Shown here: in pieces, positions 17,873 through 27,300 of the stretch
How the letters are laid out: each line of letters begins with the position of its first letter
Position numbering within the stretch: the first letter of the stretch is position 1
DNA from: CAZHHH01 sp052400685
Lineage (GTDB): Bacteria; Bacteroidota; Bacteroidia; Bacteroidales; Marinilabiliaceae
DNA: 64,000 bases
NCBI GenBank assembly: GCA_052400685.1
Contig: JBQTGJ010000002.1
Direction: 5' to 3' (one strand)
The notes under the pieces: generated by a model
Seen by the model: the letters and a program-made list of their open reading frames with translations, nothing else
What the model was told of the DNA's origin: nothing
Databases searched by the model: none
Translations under genes and position numbers: made by a program

Positions 17873-20293
17873 CTAATTCAATAAATTTATTAACGTAGCC
17901 AACGTCAATGCGATGGTTGATATACCGCTTCCAATGGCAATCCATGCGCTTACTGGCATATCTTTCTCCGGCTTTTGTGGCACAACAATTTCGCTACCCG
18001 GCAGCACACGGGGATAGGATCGTAATCCCAGGAAAGAACTGGTTGCTCCGGCACTCCCATTTGGATATACCACATACACACGATTACGCTTAGCACGAAG
18101 GGCGAAGCCCCCACTACTTTTAACATAATACTTCACCCCACGCCCCTCAATATAAGGCATACTAAGTGGATTCAAGACGCCGCCACCAACCTGAATGGTC
18201 TGACTTCGACGCGGGACGACCAATTCATCGCCATCGCGCAGATAAATATCATCACGGCCTCCGGGCTGTTTGATCGCCCGGGCCAAATCGACCCCTACTA
18301 CTTCAAATTCCATCTGAGGCGTCTCCAATCCTTCATTCTTCGACTTCGCGAATTCACGCAAACGACGTTCTTTGGCTGTCAGTACAATGGGGCGAGTTAA
18401 CATGGCTCCGGGCAAATAAGCTTCGGCTGTAAAACCGCCACTGCGATTAATCAAATCAGACAAACGCTCATTTTTCTTTACCAGCGCATATTCGCCGGCA
18501 TGCATTACCTCTCCACTGATGCGAATAGACCCTTCTTTAATTGCACCTGGTGCCATGCGCACATAGACTTCATCAAATGGCATAAGTTCAAACGCCGCAT
18601 CTTTGTTCTTTAAGGACAAATTACGGGGAATGGAAAACTGAAACAACTGCGCCACTGTAGCTGCTGTTTTTTCAGCTTCTTCATAACTTAATCTCCTGGT
18701 CACCTCAATATAGCTCTCTGAAGCGACCTCTTTAAATCCTCCGGCCATCATGATTAAATCGCCAAGACTCATTTCCTCCATATAATCAAATACTCCGGGA
18801 GTTTGAACTTCACCACGAATATGCACCACGCGCTTTTCACGCATCTCGTCAATGGAACGAATCGTTACCACATCTTCACGTGAAAGCAGCATATCACTAT
18901 TGCCATTCACCACATCGGTAACGCTAAACGCAACCGAAACGGGACTCAAATCTTCCTTCAAACGGGATACCACGCCACGTTCCATAAAGGCATCTTCACG
19001 CAACCCATCAGCACGGGCAATCAGCTCACTCAACTTCAGGCCCTTGGTCAGCTCATAGGTTCCCGGACGGAATACAGCTCCCTCTATACGCACACGGTTG
19101 ACAAACCGATCCAAAACTTTCCCCACATAAATGCTATCGCCATTTTGTAGCGTAACCATCTCAAAGGTATCCGCCGCAACATCCTTCACTTCCAGCTGGC
19201 GTCCGTTATTTCGATGCAGCTCCACACGCTCGCGAAACGCCTTTTCATTAAACCCGCCGGCAAAATCAATAAGCTGCTTAATGGTTTCAGTTCCTTCTGT
19301 TTCAAAAATTCCGGTTCTGATAAGTTCACCACCTACCCTGACACGTTGATGGTAAGTTGGAACCATTACGACATCTCCGTCATTAAGCGGCACATTAACA
19401 GCCCCGTTGCCATTAATCAAATAATCATACACATCTAAACGGTGAACAATCTTACTGTTGCGGATAATACGAATATCCCGAAAAGAGCCCCTGATATTGG
19501 GCCCGCCTGATAAATACAAAGCATTAAAAGCCGTGGCATTGCCAGGCAATGTGTAAGTACCAGGAGCAAAAACTTCCCCAATAACATTAACCGTGATAGG
19601 CTGTATGGCCCCTAAATGAATATTAACAAACGTTTCGGGCACAGCAGCCACCAAATCACGATAGATAAGCGCCAACTTTTCCCGCAATATTTTTTTTGCA
19701 TCCCTAAAAGAACGACTGCCAACTGCTATAGGACCAATATTTGGGATAGAAATCTGCCCTGTTTTATCTACAATAGCAACATAACTTTGTTGTGAGGCGC
19801 CATAAATATCGACACGAAACTCATCCCCAACGCCAATGATATAGTCATCAGTTATGGCATTTGTCGCATTGGGCTCAAATGTCAGATTCTCACTATTAAA
19901 CAAGCGAAAACCAAAAAGAGATTCTTCTTCCGGTGTTGTCATGAAAAATGGCTTCTCAGAAAACTCGTTTTGCGAACCAAACAAAAAATCGGATGACATC
20001 CCATTATCGAGATCCAGCCCTGTATCAGAACTACGCGATATGGAACCGTCGGCCGTAACCGATAAAAGACGTTCGCGCAACATACTAATTTGCTCCTCGC
20101 TCACCCCCTTTGCCCGGGCCAAAGCCAATGCCTGCTCTTCGGTCATCCCCCGCTTTTGCATTTCACTGATAATCTGTTGAATTTGACTATCACTCAAAGC
20201 CGACACATCCACCGATGCCGGATTAATAGTCTGCGCTATGCTCACCAAAGTAAGGCAACTGATCACAACTGCCACAAAAATCTTCTTTATCAT
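17873..20293 (-). CDS. SLBB-domain polysaccharide export protein (Wza-like)
   Basis: This 806-residue secreted protein probably forms the outer-membrane or periplasmic export channel for the polysaccharide. A signal peptide (FVAVVISCLTLVSIAQ) is followed by a short helical region (residues 30-75), then the Poly_export domain at about 145-235 (DDYIIGVGDEFRVDIYG). Several SLBB repeats follow, recognisable by recurrent GEV.PGTY or GEV..GEY turns (VIGEVFAPGTYTLPG, RIEGAVFRPGTYEL, HIRGEVQTPGVFDY, RISGEVMHAGEYAL). A C-terminal membrane segment (WIAIGSGISTIALTLATLI) closes the protein, which is about twice the length of enterobacterial Wza, as is common in Bacteroidota. It is the first gene of the minus-strand operon running to 10960. 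Confidence 0.9.
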   Translation of the reverse strand: MIKKIFVAVVISCLTLVSIAQTINPASVDVSALSDSQIQQIISEMQKRGMTEEQALALARAKGVSEEQISMLRERLLSVTADGSISRSSDTGLDLDNGMSSDFLFGSQNEFSEKPFFMTTPEEESLFGFRLFNSENLTFEPNATNAITDDYIIGVGDEFRVDIYGASQQSYVAIVDKTGQISIPNIGPIAVGSRSFRDAKKILREKLALIYRDLVAAVPETFVNIHLGAIQPITVNVIGEVFAPGTYTLPGNATAFNALYLSGGPNIRGSFRDIRIIRNSKIVHRLDVYDYLINGNGAVNVPLNDGDVVMVPTYHQRVRVGGELIRTGIFETEGTETIKQLIDFAGGFNEKAFRERVELHRNNGRQLEVKDVAADTFEMVTLQNGDSIYVGKVLDRFVNRVRIEGAVFRPGTYELTKGLKLSELIARADGLREDAFMERGVVSRLKEDLSPVSVAFSVTDVVNGNSDMLLSREDVVTIRSIDEMREKRVVHIRGEVQTPGVFDYMEEMSLGDLIMMAGGFKEVASESYIEVTRRLSYEEAEKTAATVAQLFQFSIPRNLSLKNKDAAFELMPFDEVYVRMAPGAIKEGSIRISGEVMHAGEYALVKKNERLSDLINRSGGFTAEAYLPGAMLTRPIVLTAKERRLREFAKSKNEGLETPQMEFEVVGVDLARAIKQPGGRDDIYLRDGDELVVPRRSQTIQVGGGVLNPLSMPYIEGRGVKYYVKSSGGFALRAKRNRVYVVYPNGSAGATSSFLGLRSYPRVLPGSEIVVPQKPEKDMPVSAWIAIGSGISTIALTLATLINLLN

Positions 20294-20376
20294 ATATCGT
20301 TTGTTGTTTTACCTAAAAAACCACATCTATTAAGCTATAAATCAGAACACAAAACAAGATACGCCAACATTTCCAA

Positions 20377-20478
20377 TCACGCTTTCGCCGCCTCACCCAC
20401 AGGTATTACCCGCAAATCAGTCGTCAAACCACGGATGCGATCTTGCGACCTACGTTGCGCGTTCAAGTCCAGTTCCAT
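20377..20478 (-). CDS. Possible 33-codon open reading frame upstream of the export operon
   Basis: In the 588-bp gap between the SLBB gene and the HMA-AraC gene, one stretch is clearly richer in GC than its surroundings. It reads MELDLNAQRRSQDRIRGL and continues to VIPVGEAAKA before a TGA. It ends 84 bp before the SLBB start, on the same strand. No family is recognised. It could be a leader peptide, the remnant of a regulator or chance. The rest of the gap holds nothing I can support. Confidence 0.25.
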   Translation of the reverse strand: MELDLNAQRRSQDRIRGLTTDLRVIPVGEAAKA

Positions 20479-20881
20479 CCGTTTTATAAAGATGAAAACG
20501 TACCCAATTCTAAAAAATTGTTAACGTAATTAAGATTTTTCGTTCCATTTAGAGCGAATAATAAAACCATCTTGATTAGCTTATTGAATGACATCACATT
20601 AACATCTAAAATAAAATGAGGGCTCAATTTCAATAAATAGAAAAACGCACCTCATTCCGAACATATAGCCATCTGATTTGCCAAATAAACAAAAAACGGC
20701 CATAATGGCGACAAAGATAATCATTTAAAAGTCGCAATTAAATTCCAAAACAGACGGTTTATCTAAAATATGAACAACGGACGACCGATCATATCAGAAA
20801 TTGATTTCCAATGATGACTCTCCTATTTGAATAAATTACCTTTATAAATAAACCTGTCAATTAATTTTTTGTTATAACAGA

Positions 20882-21454
20882 ATGACAAACACAACACTCC
20901 ACATAAAAAACATGGTCTGCAACCGCTGCCTGAAAGTTGTAAGAGATGAATTTACAAAACTCAACCTCAACGTTGAAGCAATTGAATTAGGCGAGGTGCG
21001 CATTTCTTCGGCGCCCGATGAAGTACAAATAGAACAGATCAGGGAGATGCTGAAAGAAAATGGCTTTGAACTCATTGACGACAAAAAGAGCCAACTGATT
21101 GAAAAAATTAAAACATTGATTATTGAAAAGATCCATTACACAACAGATTTACAGGAATGCGTCATTAGTTCGGACTACATTGCAAAAAAAATTGGTTACG
21201 ACTATTCTTACCTAAGCCACCTGTTTTCGTCAGTAGAAGGGGTCACCATTGAGAAATATATCATTCATCAAAAAATTGAAAAGGCAAAAGAACTATTAGT
21301 CTACAACGAATTAACGCTTAGCGAAATTGCCTACAAACTCGGCTATAGCAGCGTTCAACATCTTTCAAATCAATTTAAAAAAATTACGGGCTTAGCTCCT
21401 TCCCACTTTAAAAAACTAAAAGACAATAAACGTAAACCATTGGATCAGGTTTAA
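20882..21454 (+). CDS. HMA-domain AraC-family regulator (metal-responsive)
   Basis: This 190-residue protein combines a heavy-metal-associated fold (residues about 3-66) with an AraC-type DNA-binding domain (about 85-182). The HMA part has the metal loop MVCNRC (Met-x-Cys-x-x-Cys) and ends GFELIDDKKSQ. The DNA-binding part has YLSHLFSSVEGVTIEKYIIHQKI in two blocks and the second helix-turn-helix LSEIAYKLGYSSVQHLSNQFKKITG. The likely role is to sense Cu or a similar soft metal in the cytoplasm and activate the efflux genes that follow. It is 805 bp upstream of the permease gene and separated from it by a repeat cluster, so it may be its own unit. The stop TAA overlaps the AAAT target site of a mobile element. 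Confidence 0.85.
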   Translation: MTNTTLHIKNMVCNRCLKVVRDEFTKLNLNVEAIELGEVRISSAPDEVQIEQIREMLKENGFELIDDKKSQLIEKIKTLIIEKIHYTTDLQECVISSDYIAKKIGYDYSYLSHLFSSVEGVTIEKYIIHQKIEKAKELLVYNELTLSEIAYKLGYSSVQHLSNQFKKITGLAPSHFKKLKDNKRKPLDQV

Positions 21455-21456
21455 AT

Positions 21457-21600
21457 CGTGTTTGTCTATAAAGTCTGCGACTTAGTTATGCTTGCCATAG
21501 AAATAGTCATTTACGAAAAGCAAACGCCTTGATTTTTATGACTTCGCAAGCCTTGTATTTGAACTATATATTTCAAACTCTTAGTTTATGGACAGATTCT
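21457..21600. mobile_element. MITE-like palindromic element, 144 bp
   Basis: This type-1 copy begins CGTGTTTGTCTATAAAGTC directly after AAAT (21453-21456) and ends TTTATGGACAGATTCT at 21600, where the reverse reads AGAATCTGTCCATAAAC. The right flank is AAGT, so the duplication is imperfect. The interior carries GTCATTTACGAAAAG and CGCAAGCCTTG. Confidence 0.8.
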
Positions 21601-21930
21601 AAGTATGCCAGATGAACTTCTAACTGTGCCAGATACACTTCTAACTGTGCCAGATATCCTTCTAACTGTGCCAGATATCCTTCTAACTGTGCCAGATAAG
21701 CTTCTAAGTCTGAGAATGTTCTTCTAAGTGTGCCAGATTTCCTTCTAACTATGCCAGATACTCTTCTAACTGTGCCAGATAACCTTCTAACTGTGCCAGA
21801 TAACCTTCTAACTGTGCCAGATAACCTTCTAACTGTGCCAGATAAGCTTCTAAGTCTGAGAATGTTCTTCTAAGTGTGCCAGACATCCTTCTAAGTCTGA
21901 GAATAAGCTTCTAACTGCACCAAACGGCCT
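21601..21930. repeat. 21-bp tandem repeat array, about 16 units
   Basis: The unit is TTCTAACTGTGCCAGATAACC with variable last bases. A second, 20-bp form reads TTCTAAGTCTGAGAATGTTC. The block '...AAGC unit, 20-bp unit, AAGTGTGCCAGA unit' occurs twice (about 21691-21750 and 21845-21890), showing duplication of larger segments. The reverse strand of regular units reads GYLAQLE or RLSGTVR without stops, but the 20-bp units shift the frame, so coding is unlikely. It lies directly after a mobile element. Confidence 0.9.
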
Positions 21931-22016
21931 TGAATGTTTAATAATGAACAAGGTATGCCCGACACGTATAATAAAACCAGGTGGAGTGTCTTCTATATTC
22001 TGTGCGCATAATTATT

Positions 22017-22084
22017 GGACTCCATCGGAGTCCTGAGGTAGGTTGCCAATCATTGGCTACAAACCTACGACCTCAAAGAGGTCG
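22017..22084. repeat. Cluster of short perfect hairpins
   Basis: GGACTCC/GGAGTCC (22017-22033, 3-nt loop) and CGACCTC/GAGGTCG (22068-22084, 3-nt loop) bracket an imperfect hairpin with AGGTAGGTTG opposite CAAACCTACGACCT. The surrounding 160 bp has no open frame. It resembles a decayed palindromic intergenic repeat, and a role is not known. Confidence 0.55.
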
Positions 22085-22147
22085 GACAATTCATCAAATC
22101 AATCAATAACCTAAGTCTTGAATCGGAACAATATCGTTCAAACGCCT

Positions 22148-22168
22148 TACTTTATAGACAGACGCTCT
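22148..22168. repeat. Orphan terminal repeat of the MITE-like family
   Basis: ACTTTATAGACAGACGCTCT, read in reverse, gives AGAGCGTCTGTCTATAAAGT, the outer end of a type-1 element with no body attached. With the left end at 21457 in the opposite direction it brackets a 712-bp block holding the tandem array and hairpins. Confidence 0.6.
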
Positions 22169-22259
22169 GATAATCCAAAAATAATATAAGCCTTATCCAA
22201 AATAATGTAACAGGTAAAAGCTGCTTTTTGGTTTATTTTGTATGATAAAAATAAACGCA

Positions 22260-23522
22260 ATGGACATCATGGATTATATACAAAAATTTTTTAGTGATTT
22301 TGCAACCATCCTGAGTGAAATGGCTCCGTTCCTGTTACTGGGATTTTTCTTTGCCGGCATGTTATATGCTTTCATGCCCCGTCGGAAAATCGAAAAATAT
22401 TTTAGTGGCAAGCCCCTGAAATCGTCAGTTTTAGCCGCCATCTTTGGCGTTCCTTTACCGCTGTGCTCATGTGGTGTGATACCCACAGGTGCGGCACTGT
22501 ATAAAAACGGGGCATCAAAAGGAGGCACGGTCTCATTTTTAATTTCTACGCCTCAAACAGGTGTAGACTCAATCCTTGCCACCTTTTCGTTGTTGGGATT
22601 ACCGTTCGCAATTATACGTCCTCTGGCCGCATTGATTACAGGTATTACCGGGGGACTGATAACGAGTCGTATTACACGTGCGGAAATAACGGAAACACCA
22701 TTTCAAGACGACGAAACAGATAGAAAAAGTTTTATGCAACGTGTTAAGGCGGTGTTCAGATATGGCTTTGTGGACTTTATCCAGGACATTTCCAAATGGC
22801 TGGTCATTGGATTGGTGTTGGCCGCCATCATATCGGTCCTCATCCCCGATAACTTTTTTAATGTATTGCAACTATCGCCCATCCTTCAAATGCTGTTGAT
22901 ATTAGTGGTGTCGATTCCTTTATACATCTGTGCAACAGGCTCCATTCCGCTGGCCGCCATTCTTTTACTCAAGGGAATCAGCCCCGGCGCTGCGTTTGTT
23001 CTATTAATGGCCGGGCCGGCTACCAACGTAGCCACCATTACTATGATTGGCAAAGTGCTGGGTAAAAAAAGCTTATTTTCCTATCTGGCCACGATTATCG
23101 TTGGCGCATTGGCATTTGGTTTACTGATTGACTATGCAATGCCGGTAGAGTGGTTTACCCGGGTAGCCAACGAGCATCTTGCCCATAACCACGGACAAAC
23201 AATGACCTGGTGGCAAATAGGGTCGGCCATTTTACTTATGGCGCTGATCATTAATGGTTATATTCAAAGAAAAAGAAGCGCCACAAAAGAGATATCACAA
23301 ATTAAACACAATAATAACATGGAATTTCAAACGATAAAAGTAGAAGGCATGACTTGCAATCATTGCAAAACAAATGTAGAATCGAATCTCGAGAAATTAG
23401 GCTTTATTAAAAGCGCGAAGGTCAATTTAAACGACAAAACGGTTTTAATTGAAGGCGACAACATTGATATGGATACCACGCTCAAAACCATTGAGTCGCT
23501 GGGATATAAACCGGTAAAATAA
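22260..23522 (+). CDS. SO_0444-type Cu/Zn efflux permease with C-terminal HMA domain
   Basis: This 420-residue inner-membrane permease of the DUF318/ArsP-like group is fused to a metal-binding domain. The membrane part has about eight helices in two halves. Its conserved cysteine motif PLPLCSCGVIPTGAALYKNGAS (in two parts) starts near residue 63 and SFLISTPQTGVDSI near 91, and a second-half motif CATGSIPLAAILL lies near 226. The HMA tail (about 352-420) starts IKVEGMTCNHCKTNVESNL, with the CxxC pair. The ATG at 22260 aligns best with relatives. An ATG at 22242 would start inside the likely -7 box (TATTTTG at 22234-22240). Neighbouring Cus genes support a role in copper or zinc export. Confidence 0.85.
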   Translation: MDIMDYIQKFFSDFATILSEMAPFLLLGFFFAGMLYAFMPRRKIEKYFSGKPLKSSVLAAIFGVPLPLCSCGVIPTGAALYKNGASKGGTVSFLISTPQTGVDSILATFSLLGLPFAIIRPLAALITGITGGLITSRITRAEITETPFQDDETDRKSFMQRVKAVFRYGFVDFIQDISKWLVIGLVLAAIISVLIPDNFFNVLQLSPILQMLLILVVSIPLYICATGSIPLAAILLLKGISPGAAFVLLMAGPATNVATITMIGKVLGKKSLFSYLATIIVGALAFGLLIDYAMPVEWFTRVANEHLAHNHGQTMTWWQIGSAILLMALIINGYIQRKRSATKEISQIKHNNNMEFQTIKVEGMTCNHCKTNVESNLEKLGFIKSAKVNLNDKTVLIEGDNIDMDTTLKTIESLGYKPVK

Positions 23523-23525
23523 ATA

Positions 23526-23555
23526 TTTACCCCCTTATTCAAACAAGGGGGTAAA
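23526..23555 (+). terminator. Hairpin after the permease gene
   Basis: TTTACCCCCTT (23526-23536) pairs perfectly with AAGGGGGTAAA (23545-23555) around an 8-nt loop, 4 bp after the stop codon. The following CTTATAAC is only weakly U-rich, so it could be a terminator or a 3' stabiliser. Confidence 0.6.
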
Positions 23556-23706
23556 CTTATAACACCCGCAATGCACCGAAAACCAAGATACAGAGTCAGC
23601 ATGAAAATATTCTTTTTGCAGACAGGACAAAGGTGAGCCCTCATTTTTTGAACTGCGAAACGAACCTGCTTACTAAAAAACGCAAATACCAATAAGAATT
23701 GGATCT

Positions 23707-24165
23707 ATGAGCTCCATACGACCGATAAAAAACAAATTTTTGACGTACGAAAGTTTCAAAACCGGAGCTTTCGTATCTGTCAGCGGCGTATTGGGCCAGG
23801 CACTACATATTATATTAGCGTTACTCCTGATGGCATCAACCACCGGGATAACCATTTCTAAGCACTACTGTGGCGAAGAATTGATTTCGGCGTCCATTAA
23901 TATGGAAGCAAAATCGTGTTGTGACACAAAAGATGGCTGTTGCGAAAATAAAACGTGCCATTTTGAGGTTAAAGACGATTATATTATGGCCGTTGAAATA
24001 AACAACCAACGGATTGCCGTATTAAACGTTCTTTTCCCGATCGTCTCTTTCATCGGCACACAACGGCCTGCCACGGAAAATAAGACTGAGACAGTTTTCT
24101 ACTATAAATTTCCGCCGCCCGAACGACAGACCTGCCGTTCATTGTTACAGACCTATCTTTGTTAG
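23707..24165 (+). CDS. HYC_CC_PP family protein
   Basis: This small protein family of Bacteroidota is named for its motifs, all present here: GITISKHYCGEEL near residue 47, paired cysteines KSCCDTKDGCCENKTCHF near 71, and the C-terminal KFPPPERQ with a final Cys. A hydrophobic segment (LHIILALLLMASTTG) just before HYC should act as a signal or membrane anchor. The N-terminal 30 residues are longer than usual and may include an incorrect start, but no later ATG precedes the hydrophobic segment. Position between two metal-efflux units and the many cysteines suggest a periplasmic metal-binding role. The function is not established. Confidence 0.8.
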   Translation: MSSIRPIKNKFLTYESFKTGAFVSVSGVLGQALHIILALLLMASTTGITISKHYCGEELISASINMEAKSCCDTKDGCCENKTCHFEVKDDYIMAVEINNQRIAVLNVLFPIVSFIGTQRPATENKTETVFYYKFPPPERQTCRSLLQTYLC

Positions 24166-24173
24166 CATTCTGA

Positions 24174-24290
24174 CTCAGAAAGCTCAACGTCTGTGTCATG
24201 CTTACGCTCAATATGGCCATTTACGGCAGTACACCCCTGTTTTCCGGCCTATGCAAGCCATGATTGTGAACTCTCCGGCTCTGGCTCCCG
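24174..24290. mobile_element. Strongly decayed MITE-like copy
   Basis: GTCATGCTTACGCTCAATATGGCCATTTACGG (in two parts) and CCTATGCAAGCCATGATTG align with the family interior. Ends are not recognisable. It lies between the HYC_CC_PP gene and cusA. Confidence 0.5.
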
Positions 24291-24397
24291 ACTTTATTGC
24301 CGGCCTCTGATTAGCCGGTCCAGACCTCAGACTTTGAGCCTATGGCCACTCTTTCACCGCTATTTTAAGAAACTAACAAATGTCAAAACCATAAGAT

Positions 24398-27300
24398 ATG
24401 TTGAATCGAATCATCAAACTATGTCTTGAAAACCGATTAGTCACCCTATTGGTATTAATTGTTTTAATAGGCTGGGGCGTTATCAATTCACCTTTCGCCT
24501 GGGAAACAGGGCTCCTGCCTTCCGACCCGGTTCCTGTAGACGCCATTCCCGACCTTGGTGAAAACCAACAAATAGTATATACCCAATGGGACGGTCATTC
24601 GCCGCAGGACATCGACGACCAGATCACCTATCCTTTAACAACGTCGCTTCTGGGCATCGCAGGCGTTAAAACAATACGCAGTCATTCCATTTTTGGCGTA
24701 TCAAGCATCTATATCATTTTTGAAGATGACATCGATTTTTACTGGAGTCGCACCCGCATTTTAGAAAAATTAAATTCGCTGCCCTCCGGCACATTACCGG
24801 ATGGCGTCACCCCCTCTTTGGGGCCCGATGCCACAGCTCTGGGACAAATATACTGGTACACGCTCGAAGGCAGAGATGAACACGGTAATCCGGCGGGAGG
24901 GTGGGATCCGCAGGAGCTTCGTTCCATCCAGGATTTTTATGTGAAATATGTCCTGACGGCTGCCAAAGGCGTGTCGGAAGTTGCCTCGATAGGTGGATTT
25001 GTTAAGGAATACCAGGTTGACATAGACCCCAACGCCATGAAAGCATATGGCGTAAATGTAGCTCAGATTATGTGGGCCGTTAAAAACAGCAATCTCGATA
25101 TTGGTGCGAGAACCATTGAATATAACCGTGCCGAATACCTGATCAGAGCCATCGGATCTGTCAAAAACATTGAAGATCTCGGGCAAAGTGTTGTGTCCGT
25201 GCATGATAATGTTCCGGTTCGATTAAAAGACGTTGCCCACATACATTTGGGTCCGGCCGGCCGCAGAGGTGGCCTTGACAAAGGCGGTTCCGAAGCCGTA
25301 GGTGGCGTTGTGGTAGCGCGATACGGGGCCAATCCTTTGCAAACCATCGATAATTTAAAAACTAAAATTGCGGAAATTGAAGCCGGATTGCCATCCAAAA
25401 CCCTGGCCGACGGGTCGGTGTCAAAAGTGACCATTGTTCCGTTTTACGACCGCACCGGGCTGATAAAAGAAACGTTGGGCACCCTGGAAGAAGCCATTAG
25501 TCTGGAGCTGCTCATCAGCATTCTGGTCGTAATTGTTCTTGTCTTTAATCTTCGTGCCTCATTTTTAATTTCAAGCCTGTTACCCATCGGAGTTCTAATC
25601 ACCTTCATTTTGATGCGTCAGTTTGGGGTTGATGCAAATATTGTCGCCCTTTCGGGCATCGCAATAGCCATTGGCGTGATGGTTGATGTTGGCATAGTTT
25701 TTACCGAAAGCATCATCCGACATTCCGAATTGCCTGAAAACATTGGCGCCAAAGGCAAGCAACTGGTACAGGTGGTATATACCGCAACAACCGAAGTGGC
25801 AACGCCGGTAATAACGGCCCTGGCAACGACAATCATAAGCTTCCTGCCGGTTTTTGCCATGCAGGCAGAAGAAGGAAAACTGTTCAGACCGCTGGCATAT
25901 ACCAAAACCTTCACCATGCTTGCAGCTTTGCTGGTTGGACTAGTTATAATACCGACACTGTCGCACCTGATGCTCTCCATCAGATTCAAAACCGAGACCT
26001 ACAAAAAAATTGCAGGAGCCATTACAGCAGCAGCCGGAATCGTTATTGCCATTGCAAGTGGTTATTACATTGCCCTGGCATTAACGGCCTATGGCGCCAA
26101 TGCCTTTTTCCACGACAGATGGAAAGAACCACACAAAAGATGGATGAATTACATCAATATCGCCATCACAATAATTGTTGTTGTTTATTTCTTAACAAAG
26201 GTATGGCTGCCGCTCGGCGCTCAAAACAGCTTATTTACCAATTACCTTTTCGTAATTGCAATCATAGGTTCGGTATTAGGCGCCTTGTCGCTGGTCCTCT
26301 TTTTTTATGAGAAAATACTAACATGGGCATTGGCCAATAAATGGAAATTCTTATTGACTCCCATTTTAATTCTATTGTCTGGCATCACAGTCTGGCAGGG
26401 TTTCGATACTCTTTTTGGATATATGCCGGATTTTATAACAAACAGCAACGGTTATAAATCCATAAGCAAAGCAATGCCCGGAATAGGGAAAGAGTTTATG
26501 CCCGCGCTGAACGAAGGCTCCTTTTTATTTATGCCCACCACCATGCCTCATTCAGGCGTTGCTGAAAATACCGAAGTGATTCAGCTGCTGGACAGGAGAA
26601 TTAATTCCATTCCGGAAGTTGAGAGTATCGTAGGCAAATGGGGACGCGTAAATTCAGCCCTCGACCCCGCACCAATCTCCATGTTCGAAAACATCATCAA
26701 TTATAAGCCGGAATACATCCTCGACGAAAAGGGGCATCGGATGCGATTTAAAGTTAACCACAACAATGCCTTTGAATTAAAGGACGGCACCACTTATAAC
26801 CCCCAAAAGGAAGCCTTCCGGTTGATCGGTAAAGACAACCTCATCAGCGATAGAAACGGCAACTATTTTCGGCAATGGCGCAAAGAAATAACATCGCCGG
26901 ATGATATCTGGCAGGAAATCATTGACCAGGCAAAAATTCCGGGGTTGACCTCAGCTCCAAAATTACAGCCTATAGCAACACGCCTGGTTATGTTACAAAC
27001 AGGGATGCGAGCGCCCATGGGACTTAAAATCTATGGTCCCGATTTAGAGACCATAGAAAAAACAGGACTCCAACTCGAAGCGTTGCTTAAAAATGTAAAA
27101 GGAGTATCACCATCCTCTGTTTTTGCCGACCGGGTAGTAGGCAAACCCTACCTCGAAATGGATATTAAAAGGGATGCCATATCGCGCTACGGAATAAGCA
27201 TCAGCAGTCTGCAGCGTGTATTAAACGGGGCAGTTGGCGGCATGCCGCTGACAACAACCATTGAAGGACGGGAGCGGTATTCCGTCAGGGTGCGTTACGC

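Noticed and set aside
21601..21930. CRISPR array or repeat protein on the minus strand (GYLAQLE units)
   Set aside because: There are no spacers between units, and the 20-bp variants break the reading frame several times.
21940..22100. Riboswitch or small RNA upstream of the metal permease
   Set aside because: The hairpins are short separate palindromes without a known riboswitch core, lie beyond an orphan transposon end, and are followed by a likely promoter nearer to the gene.
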